The notes: a model not told the origin generated them from the letters alone. Shown: positions 34,250-43,805, counted from the first letter of the stretch. The stretch is 49,715 nucleotides of DNA from Bacillota bacterium (GCA_023443925.1 JAEZSL010000427.1:1-49715); one strand, 5' to 3'. A program made the numbers and translations.

Positions 34250-36946
34250 TCATAGAGGCTTTTTACTATCCTCATCGTTACTCTTCTTCTCTTTATCCAT
34301 ATCCTCCATCATATTCTCCAGTTTACTTTTCTCTTCCGGGGATAAGGTATCCATCAGATAATTACGGCTCTGTTTCTGCTTCTCCTGGTATTCCTGTTTC
34401 ATTCTTTCATTGGCTCTTATTATCTCCTCCTTTAATTCCCTGGCGGATAATAAGGTACTGCCTGCCCCTCTTATAATAATCTGCTGCAAACCATCCGAGG
34501 TTGCAACGGTAATATTATATTTATTTCGGTTGGTATGAGCAAACTTTTCTATATACTGGTCTGCCGTCTGTGCTTCCTTGGTGTATACCATATGAATATT
34601 ATAATAATCAATTACTTCTTCCATATGTCCCTGAAGACGGTATGCATCAAATACAACAATAATCCTGCATTTGCGGATTCCCTGGTAATTACTTAAAATA
34701 TCAAGTAATTTCATTCTGGCACCGTCCATATTCTCCTCAGCAAGTTCACTTAACTCCTGCCAGGCGTAGATAATATTATAACCGTCAACCAGCAGGTATT
34801 CCTCTTTGGTCTCTTTTGGCCGGTTAATATAAGAAGACGACGTATCATAATAACTTTCCATAGCGGTTTTGCGCTTTTTCCAAATGGATTTTTTCCCCTG
34901 GTTAGCATAAAACGTGGAATTCATAATCCGGTCTATTTCCTCCAGACTGATCCATTTCTCTTCTCCCCTGGCTTCCGGCACCACAGATTTATCCGCAGCG
35001 GACTCCGTTTTGGCTTTTACAGGAAGATACGCTTCCATATGCATATAGTTCTTTACTTCGTTCCACTCCACCAGAAAACCTGCGCCGTGAGAACAGAATA
35101 CGGAACCGGTGGGATTTACCAGATCCCTTTCAGAATCATAGCCTATACCGGATATGACTTCCTCTGAATTATGACAGGGCTCATACCCTTTCAAACTGCA
35201 AAATAGTCTGCCCATTCCTCTGGTATAAGCCATCACTTCTTTCTGGTAATTACGCATGGTAACTACCGGGGCACTTCCCACGAGAACTGCCAGTTCTCCA
35301 TTTGTTTGGGATATCTCGCAGGTACCGTTCATTTTTTCAATATCTGTCATGGCTCGTCCCACCAGTTTCTCAGGCAGTTCCAGCCAAAAGGCATAATAAG
35401 GCTCCAGTAATACGGAGCTGGCTTCTTTTAATCCCTGGCGTACCGCACGGTAAGTAGCCTCCCTGAAATCGCCGCCTTCCGTATGCTTTAGATGGGCCCG
35501 CCCTGCCACCAGGGTAATTTTCATATCGGTAATGGCTGAACCGGTTAGCACTCCTTTATGGACTTTTTCTTCCAGATGGGTTAAGATCAGTCTTTGCCAG
35601 CTTTTTCCCAGTACATCCTCACTGCATTCTGTTCCAAATTGCAGACCGCTTCCAGGTTCTCCGGGCTCCATTAACAGGTGCACCTCGGCGTAATGCCGCA
35701 AGGGCTCAAAATGTCCTACTCCTTCAACGGTATCTGCTATGGTCTCCTTATATACAATCTGCCCGGAATCGAAAGTCACCGGAATATCAAATCGGCTTAA
35801 TATCAGGCTTTGCAGAATCTCCATCTGCACTTCTCCCATAATCTGTGCCTGTATCTCCTGTAATTCCTCATCCCAGACGATATGAAGCTCAGGTTCTTCT
35901 TCTTCCAGCTGGCGTAATTTAGGAAGCATCATTCTCGGGTCACAGCCCTCCGGCAGCATAATTTGATAGGACAATACCGGTTCCAAAACCGGAGCCCCGG
36001 ACGCTTTTTCTATCCCCAGGCCTTCACCCGGTCTGGTCGAACCGAGTCCGGTTACTGCACATACGGAGCCTGCTTCTATCTCATTCACCGAATCATATTT
36101 TTGACCTGAATAGATACGGATCTGATTTACCTTATCTTCCTGGCTGCCATAGGATAAAATATCCCGTACTTTCAGCCTTCCACCGGTTAGTTTTAGGTAG
36201 GTAAGCCGGTTTCCCTGCTCATCCCGTGCAATTTTAAATATTTTAGCTCCGAATTCATCCGGGTAGGAAGGAATGAAAGTATACTTCACAAGGCCCTGCA
36301 TAAATGGTTCCACACCTTCCAGTTTCAGGGCAGAACCAAAAAAACAGGGAAATACGTTTCTCTCTCTAACCGCTTTCCGGATCAGTGAAACTTCAATACT
36401 TCCTTTTTCCAGAAAGGTTTCCAGCATTTTTTCATCACACATGGCCAGCTCATCGTAAAACTTCTCTGACTCAACCTGCCCGAAATCAACACATCCGTCA
36501 TCCAGCTGTAATTTAAGTTCATTTAATAATCGGTTCTTATCCGTTCCATTCTGATCCATTTTATTAATAAATATAAATACAGGTATTTTATACATTTTAA
36601 GGAGCCGCCATAAGGTTTTCGTATGACCCTGCACTCCGTCCGCACCGCTGACTACCAGTATAGCATAATCCAGTACCTGTAGTGTCCTCTCCATTTCAGC
36701 AGAAAAATCTACATGCCCAGGGGTATCAAGCAATGTAATCCGCAGATCACCGATATCAAACACAGCCTGCTTTGAGAAAATGGTAATTCCTCTCAGCCTT
36801 TCCAGTTCATAGGTATCCAGATAGGCATCTCTGTTATCCACCCTTCCCAATTTTCCGATTTTGCCGCTGAGATAAAGCATGCTTTCGGATAACGTTGTTT
36901 TACCTGCATCCACATGTGCCAGTATTCCTATAACCAGTTTATTCAT
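34250..36946 (-). CDS. TetM-like ribosomal GTPase fused to a Rae1/YacP-type NYN ribonuclease domain
   Basis: An 898-residue protein. Residues 1-650 are an EF-G-like translational GTPase of the ribosomal protection type: G1 AHVDAGKTT (10-18), RGIT (52-55), DTPGH (74-78), NKMD (128-131), then domains II-V. The domain IV loop, where TetM/TetO have a YSPVST-type motif, reads RAHLKHTEGG here, so tetracycline resistance is not assured. Residues 716-850 match Rae1/YacP, an endonuclease that cuts mRNA in the ribosomal A site: LLVDGYNIIYAW, IIVVFDA, TADQYIEK and VATSD are all kept. A charged tail follows. Known TetM-type proteins are about 640 residues. The ribosome binding site (AAAGGA) is distant from the ATG. 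Confidence 0.88.
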   Translation of the reverse strand: MNKLVIGILAHVDAGKTTLSESMLYLSGKIGKLGRVDNRDAYLDTYELERLRGITIFSKQAVFDIGDLRITLLDTPGHVDFSAEMERTLQVLDYAILVVSGADGVQGHTKTLWRLLKMYKIPVFIFINKMDQNGTDKNRLLNELKLQLDDGCVDFGQVESEKFYDELAMCDEKMLETFLEKGSIEVSLIRKAVRERNVFPCFFGSALKLEGVEPFMQGLVKYTFIPSYPDEFGAKIFKIARDEQGNRLTYLKLTGGRLKVRDILSYGSQEDKVNQIRIYSGQKYDSVNEIEAGSVCAVTGLGSTRPGEGLGIEKASGAPVLEPVLSYQIMLPEGCDPRMMLPKLRQLEEEEPELHIVWDEELQEIQAQIMGEVQMEILQSLILSRFDIPVTFDSGQIVYKETIADTVEGVGHFEPLRHYAEVHLLMEPGEPGSGLQFGTECSEDVLGKSWQRLILTHLEEKVHKGVLTGSAITDMKITLVAGRAHLKHTEGGDFREATYRAVRQGLKEASSVLLEPYYAFWLELPEKLVGRAMTDIEKMNGTCEISQTNGELAVLVGSAPVVTMRNYQKEVMAYTRGMGRLFCSLKGYEPCHNSEEVISGIGYDSERDLVNPTGSVFCSHGAGFLVEWNEVKNYMHMEAYLPVKAKTESAADKSVVPEARGEEKWISLEEIDRIMNSTFYANQGKKSIWKKRKTAMESYYDTSSSYINRPKETKEEYLLVDGYNIIYAWQELSELAEENMDGARMKLLDILSNYQGIRKCRIIVVFDAYRLQGHMEEVIDYYNIHMVYTKEAQTADQYIEKFAHTNRNKYNITVATSDGLQQIIIRGAGSTLLSARELKEEIIRANERMKQEYQEKQKQSRNYLMDTLSPEEKSKLENMMEDMDKEKKSNDEDSKKPL

Positions 36947-37190
36947 AATCTATTTAGGTTCCTTTGTTATTGTCAGTTTCTCCAACAACCTGTTAAAATC
37001 AGTTTGTTTACTATTCCTATGATACCAGTAAGTTAGGTATTTTACAATTTTAACATTTATTTTAGACAAAAGAAATAAATAAAATTAAGAATTATATAAT
37101 TTATATACCACAAGGCCATATCAATGCAGGTAAGGGATTTCTTACAGGCAGAGGATTTGCAGACTCAGGTTTAATTCGCAGGTTTGAATC

Positions 37191-39572
37191 CTATATTTCC
37201 TGTATCATTTTCCAGGGAGCGATTTTCTTTATTCTGGCGGAGCTGAGCAATGCAATCAGTAAAGCCCACAATACTATACCGGCAATAATGCCAAACATAT
37301 ATATCAGGTTGATATTCATATTTATTTTCTTAATGCCAAAAACGGACAGGCTTAAAATAAAAGTGGGATTAACTCCAAACCACGCAAGTATACAACCAAG
37401 AATTGTACCGACAAAGACAACCGGAATATAACTCATCGCTGTCTGTATCATCAGCTGTCCCGTGGTATAGCCTAAGGCTTTGTAAATACCCAGCTGTTTT
37501 TGATCCCGCACCAGCTGGATTTTTATCAGAAGCACCAAAATCAAGGCAATTACCAGTAAAACAACGCTAAACATTACCACACATAAGGATTTCATAACAG
37601 ATAAAATTGAGCGGATTGAAGTTAATACAAAATCCTCATAGTTTTTTACGGTTACATTGGCATCGGATAATTTATCCTTTAATTCTATTACCATTGAATC
37701 TAAATCTGTTCCATCCACTGTATAAATATATAAACCGGAGATTATAATATCGGAATTTAACCGTTGGATACCGGCTTTTGTTATTAAAGCTTTTCTGCCT
37801 AACATATTAATCCCCTGGCATTTACCCACCAGTAAATAATCCCTGGTTTTTCCATTCATCTCCAGATAAACCACATCGCCTACCACAACTCCTAATTTGT
37901 CCGACATGGCCGCCGTCAGCATTAATTCATTGTCATACCTGGGCCTTCTTCCTTCAATCACATTATCCACCCGTAAATTATCAGCATTATCATAGATATC
38001 AAAATTTACGGTAACTTCTTTCTCTCCATTTTTGCAGATAAGGTCAACTGTGGTATATTCAAGAATCTGACTTACTCCTGATACCTCCGTTACTTTCTGT
38101 TTTATATCTTTTATCGTACCCTTATCCAGATTATTATTCTGTATATCTACTGTTATATCCGGCAGTTCAATTCCGACTATCTTAAGCAGGTTATCATTTT
38201 GCAGCGCAAAATTCTGATAAATACTCATTGCTTCATTCGCACAAAAAGTTAATATTATAATAATGATACAAATCGCTACATTTTTCTTTTTATTATAAAA
38301 TATACTCTTCATTCCAATGGCCAGATTCAGCGGCAGGGAAGCGGTATCCAGCTGTACCAGATTTTTTTTAAAATTATGTGTATGAATTCCGCCGCGCATT
38401 GCATCCAGTGGAGTGATGTTTTTAAACCTCCGGGAGCATACCAGAGCTGCTGACAGAACCAGGAGAATCGTTACGAAAACACTAAGAAAAGCGCTTAGAG
38501 GATCATAGCCAATTTTCCAGTACATACCGATGGATGCCGATAGAATACCTCCGATAATATTGGAAGCACTTCTGGCTCCGATTAACCCAATGCAGCTTCC
38601 AAAAATACTTATAATCATAAATTCCAATACCGTTGCAGCTAACATCTGCCGGCTGGTATAACCTGAGGCCTCCAGCATTCCGATATTTTTCATATTCATT
38701 TCTATGGAGTTGCTGATATTAAAATGAACGATCACCAATGAAATAAGAATCAGCAGCATAGCAAAAGCAGTCAATACACCCATAAATAAATTAGCAGTAA
38801 TACCGGTACCATATTTCATGGTAGCATAGTTGGCAGACCAATTGGGCAAATTCTGAAAACCGGGTATTACTTCATTCAGCTTATGACTCAGCTTCTCCTC
38901 GTACTTCTCCGTGTTGCTGCCTTCGGTTAAGGCAGTATGATACATGGTTCCCGTAAACCCCCATTCTTTTGAATAATTGCTAAAATATTTTGTGGAGATA
39001 AAGCATTTGATGACAGAAATGTTGGTTGGAGTGGAAAACATAACATCTTCCGTAAAGCCGTAGATTTCAAAGGCATAAGTATGATTATTATATACCAGTT
39101 TTATTATCTCTCCGGATTTATATCCTAAACCTGCCTTCATGTAATAAGGCAGGATAATTGAATTATCTTTCCACTCACTGCCTTTATCAATTATTTCAAT
39201 CTTTGAAAGCTTCCTGTTTGTTTCCCTGTTAAGAAAAAAGAACTCCATTTGGCTTGCTTCCTTTTCAGATTCCTTCCCGTTATAGAACTTCACGCCCGAT
39301 GCATAAATCGTCTTTTCGTTTTCCTGATAAGCGGTCTCTTCCTGATTATTTATTATCTCTTCTATTTCATCCGTATCCGGGCTTAAGGTAAATAGAAAAT
39401 AATCCGCTCCATTGGTAACCGCATTTCTGCTGTCAATTACCTTACCCATATTGGACAAAACCGAAATTCCAACGTATAAAAGGAGTACGGCCAATGCAAT
39501 CAGCAGAAAAAGAATAAAGGCATTTCCCTTTTTCTTTTTAATATTATCCCTGGCAATTAAGTAAATACCCAT
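37191..39572 (-). CDS. FtsX-type ABC transporter permease
   Basis: A 793-residue permease with a membrane segment near the N terminus, a large extracytoplasmic domain (about 40-245), three more segments (about 260-385), a second large extracytoplasmic domain (about 450-650) and three C-terminal segments (about 660-785). This duplicated MacB_PCD/FtsX layout is that of peptide- or lipid-exporting or bacteriocin-resistance ABC systems of Firmicutes. It starts one base after the ATPase stop, so the two are coupled. A nearby two-component system supports a stress or antimicrobial-peptide role, which is inference. Confidence 0.88.
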   Translation of the reverse strand: MGIYLIARDNIKKKKGNAFILFLLIALAVLLLYVGISVLSNMGKVIDSRNAVTNGADYFLFTLSPDTDEIEEIINNQEETAYQENEKTIYASGVKFYNGKESEKEASQMEFFFLNRETNRKLSKIEIIDKGSEWKDNSIILPYYMKAGLGYKSGEIIKLVYNNHTYAFEIYGFTEDVMFSTPTNISVIKCFISTKYFSNYSKEWGFTGTMYHTALTEGSNTEKYEEKLSHKLNEVIPGFQNLPNWSANYATMKYGTGITANLFMGVLTAFAMLLILISLVIVHFNISNSIEMNMKNIGMLEASGYTSRQMLAATVLEFMIISIFGSCIGLIGARSASNIIGGILSASIGMYWKIGYDPLSAFLSVFVTILLVLSAALVCSRRFKNITPLDAMRGGIHTHNFKKNLVQLDTASLPLNLAIGMKSIFYNKKKNVAICIIIIILTFCANEAMSIYQNFALQNDNLLKIVGIELPDITVDIQNNNLDKGTIKDIKQKVTEVSGVSQILEYTTVDLICKNGEKEVTVNFDIYDNADNLRVDNVIEGRRPRYDNELMLTAAMSDKLGVVVGDVVYLEMNGKTRDYLLVGKCQGINMLGRKALITKAGIQRLNSDIIISGLYIYTVDGTDLDSMVIELKDKLSDANVTVKNYEDFVLTSIRSILSVMKSLCVVMFSVVLLVIALILVLLIKIQLVRDQKQLGIYKALGYTTGQLMIQTAMSYIPVVFVGTILGCILAWFGVNPTFILSLSVFGIKKINMNINLIYMFGIIAGIVLWALLIALLSSARIKKIAPWKMIQEI

Positions 39573-39573
39573 A

Positions 39574-40329
39574 TTACCACCCCATTTCAGTTAAGAAACT
39601 ATTGAGCTTCTCGTGCCTGCCCGGATCTTTAGAAATATATTTGCCCATATCTTTTTCATCCAGGATTACTCCGTCCTTTAAATAGAGCACCCGGTTTCCC
39701 CGCCTTGCCGCTTTGATATCATGGGTTACCATAATAATCGTCTGCCCCTTTTCATTTAGTTCCGAAAGAATATCCAAAACATGAACCGTATTTGTTGAAT
39801 TCAATGCTCCTGTGGGTTCATCGGCAAAAAGTATGGTGGGATTATTAATAATCCCCCTGACCAGGGCAACTCTTTGAGCTTCCCCTCCGGAAAGCTGTGC
39901 CGGATATTTATGATACACTTCTTCCGTCAACCCGGCTCTGCAAAGCAATTCTTTCGCCCTTTTTACAATTGTTTTCCGGTCCTTGCTCACCAATAGGCCA
40001 CTGACCATAATATTATCTATGACACTCATGGTGTCATTCAAAAAATTCTGCTGAAAAACGAAGCCACAGTGCTTTCTGCGGAAAACAGCCAGTTTATCAT
40101 TGGAGTATTTGGAAATCTCTTCGCCCGCAATCCAGGCATTGCCTAAAGTCGGACGGTCCATTCCTGACAGTGCGTATAACAGTGTACTTTTACCGGAACC
40201 GGAATTCCCCATAATTACCGCAAAATCTCCCTGTTTCACCGTGATATTTAAATTTTTTAATACATGCTGCTGTATACTTTCATTTGAAAATGTTTTGCAT
40301 AAATCTTTAGCCGTTAATACCGTTTCCAT
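39574..40329 (-). CDS. ABC transporter ATP-binding protein (LolD/MacB type)
   Basis: A 251-residue ATPase with Walker A GNSGSGKSTLL, Q loop FVFQQNFLND, signature LSGGEAQRVALVRG and Walker B ILFADEPTGALN. It belongs to the class that partners FtsX-type permeases; the permease follows one base after its stop. The ATG has no strong ribosome binding site. A promoter with repeated CTTAACC boxes lies upstream, between this gene and the kinase gene, consistent with control by the adjacent response regulator. Confidence 0.92.
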   Translation of the reverse strand: METVLTAKDLCKTFSNESIQQHVLKNLNITVKQGDFAVIMGNSGSGKSTLLYALSGMDRPTLGNAWIAGEEISKYSNDKLAVFRRKHCGFVFQQNFLNDTMSVIDNIMVSGLLVSKDRKTIVKRAKELLCRAGLTEEVYHKYPAQLSGGEAQRVALVRGIINNPTILFADEPTGALNSTNTVHVLDILSELNEKGQTIIMVTHDIKAARRGNRVLYLKDGVILDEKDMGKYISKDPGRHEKLNSFLTEMGW

Positions 40330-40413
40330 CCTTCACATCCATTGCTTATGCAATGCTCCTTTCCATGATTACCTGTCAAAAAAATAAAGCCATAGTTTTT
40401 TAACCATGACTTC

Positions 40414-40480
40414 ATTATAATCCGCACTTCTTAATAAGTCTTAACCCAAATCCTGTTTAATTCTTAACCAATCCTTAAAT
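40414..40480 (-). promoter_or_regulatory. Promoter of the ABC operon with response-regulator half-sites
   Basis: On the minus strand TATAAT (40419-40414) is preceded by half-sites GGTTAAG at 40446-40440 and 40469-40463 and a related ATTTAAG at 40480-40474. Start-to-start spacings are 23 and 11 bases, close to two and one helical turns, as expected for an OmpR-type dimer. The -35 box is weak, fitting an activated promoter. Confidence 0.5.
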
Positions 40481-40483
40481 CTG

Positions 40484-41740
40484 TTATACTTTTCGTAGAA
40501 AGAGGTTTACCACAAATCCTTTATCATTATAACATTCAAGAGTACCCTTCATATTATCCATAAAGTATTTGGCTAAAAATAAACCAAGTCCTGCTCCGCT
40601 TTTTCCTTTTCCATTGGTGCCCCGGTAATATTTTTCCGTAATCAGCGGCAGTTCTTCCTCTAAAACACCCTGTCCAAAATCCCTGATTTCTATCAGTATA
40701 CCTGCTTTTTGTTCTTTAAAGGATACTTCCATTGCCGTACCGGCATATTTATAAGAATTATTTACAATGTTATCAATGACCTGCTTTAACCGCAATTTAT
40801 CCATATAGATGAGGCATTCCGGCAGGGTATTCATTAACTTAATATTCCCGTAGTACTGTAATTCTTCAAACATATCCGGAATGACGGTGGAGGGAACCTC
40901 CAAAGCCTCTACCTTAAGATTTTGAAGTTCTTCCAGGGTCGCATGAAACATGTTGCCGATCAGCTGGTCGATCATATCGGATTTCTGCTCAATAATACCT
41001 GCCTTTTCCAGTATATCTGCTTTTTCTGACTCATTGCTGCTTTTTAATGCTTTTAGTTTCAATACCTCACAGGTTGCTTTTATGGTGGCAATGGGAGTTT
41101 TCATATCATGGGACAATTCCGCCACCAGTTCTTTCTTACTGGCATTGGCTTTATATTCATTTTCCCTTGCTGTCTTTAACTCTTCCCGCATCAAGTCAAA
41201 ACTCTCAGTAAATGCCCCAAAATAATTTCCTTTATAGATGGAGAGAGGCATATCCAGATTGCCTTTTGCTATGTTTACCGCAAACTGCTGCAGCTTCTTA
41301 AAAGGCCGGATATAAAAATAATAAATCAGACTGAGCATGGTATATCCAAGCAGCAGTATACCGGCACATGCCTGGATTATCCGGCTTCTTAGTATCTGCC
41401 GCAGGGAATTTAATAAATCCCTGTCACCGGAAAAAACGATTTTACCAAAAAGTTTATCGTTTTCTTCATAATCCATGAGTATTTTATTATTACGGATTGC
41501 TCCCGTTACCTGGCTGGCATAATCGGCATCCGATTTCAGGTAAATCTGGCAGCCGTATGTTTTTTCAAGCAGATTTTTTCCCCTGCCGGTTTCCAGTCCT
41601 AATAGGACTTGTTTATAGCTTTCATTTAAGACGGTTATATCGGCAGCTTTATCATTTCCATTACGGAATTCCTTTAAAACCACTGCTGTGAAGATGCCCA
41701 TTACCATAGTAAAAATAATCACAAGATATCTTATTTTCAT
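40484..41740 (-). CDS. Sensor histidine kinase next to the ABC transporter
   Basis: A 418-residue kinase. Membrane segments at about 4-22 and 121-143 enclose an extracytoplasmic domain of about 100 residues, so it differs from the short-loop BceS type. HAMP follows, then HisKA with His211 in AELSHDMKTPIATIK, N box VIDNIVNNSYKYAG, G1 RDFGQGV and G2 GAGLGLFLAKYF. Its ATG overlaps the response regulator stop by four bases (ATGA). Gene order regulator, kinase, ABC ATPase, permease suggests one sensing-and-transport module. Confidence 0.9.
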   Translation of the reverse strand: MKIRYLVIIFTMVMGIFTAVVLKEFRNGNDKAADITVLNESYKQVLLGLETGRGKNLLEKTYGCQIYLKSDADYASQVTGAIRNNKILMDYEENDKLFGKIVFSGDRDLLNSLRQILRSRIIQACAGILLLGYTMLSLIYYFYIRPFKKLQQFAVNIAKGNLDMPLSIYKGNYFGAFTESFDLMREELKTARENEYKANASKKELVAELSHDMKTPIATIKATCEVLKLKALKSSNESEKADILEKAGIIEQKSDMIDQLIGNMFHATLEELQNLKVEALEVPSTVIPDMFEELQYYGNIKLMNTLPECLIYMDKLRLKQVIDNIVNNSYKYAGTAMEVSFKEQKAGILIEIRDFGQGVLEEELPLITEKYYRGTNGKGKSGAGLGLFLAKYFMDNMKGTLECYNDKGFVVNLFLRKV

Positions 41741-42411
41741 AGTTCTAATATATATCCGGTCCCCCAGATGGTTTTTATCATCTGCGGTTCATTCGGATTC
41801 TCCTCAATCTTTTCTCTCAGCCTCCGTATATGAACATTTAAGGTGCCGTCACTATAATAAGAATCTCCCCATACCCGGTTAAAGAGCTGTTCTTTGGTTA
41901 CTATGGTATTTTTATTTTCAAACAGATATTGAAACAGTTTAAATTCCCTGGCCTTTAACTGAATCTCCCTTCCCTTTACATAAACCCGCATGGTTCCTTC
42001 ATTGACGTAATTTCCGCTTGTTTCACAAGGTTTTGGAGCATCGTTATTTACCATTCGTTTCAAAATGATTTTCACTTTTGCCAGAAGCACACTTAAGGAA
42101 TAGGGTTTTTTAACATAATCATCTCCACCGATATTTAAAGCAATCAATACGTCATCGTCACTCTGTCTGGCACTGATAAACAGGATGGGAATTTCGGATT
42201 CCTTACGGATTTTCTTACAGAGGGCAAAGCCGCTTTCACCCTCCAGGTTAATATCCATTAGTAATACGTCCACCTGATTCTGCTTTAAGAAGCTTTCACA
42301 ATCGTTTGCTTTTTCCACATAAGCACTGGTAACATCAAACATCTCAAAATATTCACAGGTCATTTTAGCCAAAGCGGCCTCATCATCTACGATTAAACAA
42401 TTATAATGCAT
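41737..42411 (-). CDS. OmpR-type response regulator
   Basis: A 224-residue regulator. The receiver has Asp9-Asp10, phosphoacceptor Asp53 (VLLMDINLEGESGF) and Lys102 (DDYVKKPYS). The winged-helix domain has LKAREFKLFQYLFENKNTIVTKEQLF and LNVHIRRLREKIEENP. AAGGAG lies before the ATG. It is the first gene of the two-component pair and the likely activator of the ABC promoter at 40414-40480. Confidence 0.92.
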   Translation of the reverse strand: MHYNCLIVDDEAALAKMTCEYFEMFDVTSAYVEKANDCESFLKQNQVDVLLMDINLEGESGFALCKKIRKESEIPILFISARQSDDDVLIALNIGGDDYVKKPYSLSVLLAKVKIILKRMVNNDAPKPCETSGNYVNEGTMRVYVKGREIQLKAREFKLFQYLFENKNTIVTKEQLFNRVWGDSYYSDGTLNVHIRRLREKIEENPNEPQMIKTIWGTGYILEL

Positions 42412-42464
42412 GGAATCCTTCTCCTTGCTTTTTGGGGTCTATGGTTCGGTAACTAAAATGCCGC

Positions 42465-42498
42465 TGCTTCAGGGCAGCAATTGCTTCAGGGCAGCAAT
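42465..42498. repeat. Perfect 17-bp tandem duplication at the end of the synthetase-like gene
   Basis: TGCTTCAGGGCAGCAAT occurs twice without a gap (42465-42481 and 42482-42498). The upstream copy, in the gene's direction, includes the last codons and the TGA at 42486; the other copy is untranslated. Confidence 0.9.
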
Positions 42499-43406
42499 AG
42501 CAATCTGTCCAGCCCGATACCGCTGATAAGGCAGCGTTCTTTTTTGGAACCGGTTAATTTTTGTGTCCAATCTACAAAACCTCCGTCACCAATTTCAATA
42601 TTTTCATGGGCTGTCCGGATATATATTTTAAAATTCAATCCTTTATAGTATTGATTGTCTTCATGATCCAAATCATAAGTAACCGGTACATCCGGTAATT
42701 CTGATATAAGGAGATCGGACATGCTCTGAAAGAATCCGCTCCCATCCGTATATCCGCTTCTTTTTCTTAAACTGATTGACAGATTTGCATTATACTTTTC
42801 CAGTAAAAGCTCCTTATAGTAAGAAAGCTGTTTTTTCAGAAGTTGTTTTTCACACTGGTAGGAACCCGTATCTTTTCCGGCAGATACCATACAGAAAAGG
42901 CCGAAATGTGCGAAACTGTTTGTGCCTGAAAAAATTTGTGCTCTTGCAACCCTGGAGGTCGTGCAGTAATGAATCGGAACATTACCGGCCTCCTTGTTTT
43001 TTCGCTTATCCGATATAATAACAGCTAGCATATTGGTCGGATCGGACAGCGTCTCAGTTCCTCTTACGGCACTTATCACATTGTTCTGGTCAACACATCC
43101 AAAAACCGAACAACTGCCAAGAGGTGCACAGGGCGATAGTAATATACCTTCTATTCCCTCTTTCTCCGCCAGTTTCAAAAGTTCTGTTTCAAACATATGA
43201 AAATCTGACGGATTAATTAAGGCCGGCTTTGAAAACCGGTTATTATGATAACTTTTTAAGAGCTCGGCTGCCGTAAGTTCCTGGGTCTGCATTTTAAAAA
43301 GCTCCAGCAAAAGAGAATTTAAATCCGGTTTTGGTAAAGCAAGTAATTTATCCAGCAGCTCTTCATGCCCGAGTTCTGCTAATATTCTTTCAACAATTTT
43401 ATTCAT
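42486..43406 (-). CDS. Class II aminoacyl-tRNA synthetase-like paralogue (HisRS/HisZ-like core)
   Basis: A protein of about 306 residues that looks like a stand-alone class II catalytic core. A motif-2-like region (SRVARAQIFSGTNSFAHFGLF) and a HisRS-like DNQYYKGLNFKIY are followed by GDGGFVDWTQKL and the motif-3 ending ISGIGLDRLLLLP at the very C terminus. There is no anticodon-binding domain. Conserved-looking Cys residues occur in SPCAPLGSCSVFGC. I do not know its function; such paralogues serve as HisZ, amino-acid-activating or modifying enzymes. I prefer the ATG at 43406 (AAAGGA and AGG upstream); a GTG at 43433 is possible. Confidence 0.6.
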   Translation of the reverse strand: MNKIVERILAELGHEELLDKLLALPKPDLNSLLLELFKMQTQELTAAELLKSYHNNRFSKPALINPSDFHMFETELLKLAEKEGIEGILLSPCAPLGSCSVFGCVDQNNVISAVRGTETLSDPTNMLAVIISDKRKNKEAGNVPIHYCTTSRVARAQIFSGTNSFAHFGLFCMVSAGKDTGSYQCEKQLLKKQLSYYKELLLEKYNANLSISLRKRSGYTDGSGFFQSMSDLLISELPDVPVTYDLDHEDNQYYKGLNFKIYIRTAHENIEIGDGGFVDWTQKLTGSKKERCLISGIGLDRLLLLP

Positions 43407-43752
43407 AAACCTGGTCAATCCTTTCCTGTTCACAATTGGGAAGTCAATTACCGGGACATCTGTTCCTAACCGCTGGCATTTATAATTTCAAGCCAATCCC
43501 CTGCTTGTATCGTACATTTTATAACCTGTTCTGTCAAGTTCCAGTAATATCATAAAAATAGCTTAATTTAGTAATCTGGTATTTTTCGGCGATTAGCAAT
43601 AAATCGGTATACGAATCATACATTGTAAGGACACTGTAATATCGGTGCGAATGATTGAAAGCATAATACAGTGTGTAATAGAAAGCTGATTTGCAGTTTT
43701 CTATTAATTTTATGTAATATTAGCAGTCCCTGAGGCGACCCTGTTATATTAG

Positions 43753-43805
43753 GTGTGAATTGCCTCGCAAAAATGCATGCGAGTCATTAGAAGAATAGCA
43801 AAGAG
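43753..43805 (+). repeat. Copy B of the 52-base dispersed repeat
   Basis: GTGTGAATTGCCTCGC, a variable loop, then GCGAGTCATTAGAAGAATAG and CAAAGAG, matching copy A at 22655-22706 in reverse complement, except in the loop. It points toward the glycosyltransferase gene at 43979, as copy A points toward its downstream gene. A 19-codon frame begins with the ATG at 43777 but has no ribosome binding site. Confidence 0.8.

Noticed and set aside
34250..36946. Simple call of tetracycline resistance gene tet(M/O/W).
   Set aside because: The protein is about 260 residues too long, carries a nuclease-like tail and lacks the YSPV-type domain IV loop; resistance cannot be claimed.
37088..37190. Plus-strand open frame with protein-like composition (HINAGKGFLTGRGFADSG) next to the permease stop.
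   Set aside because: It has no start or ribosome binding site and continues as antisense of the permease gene; no family is recognised.
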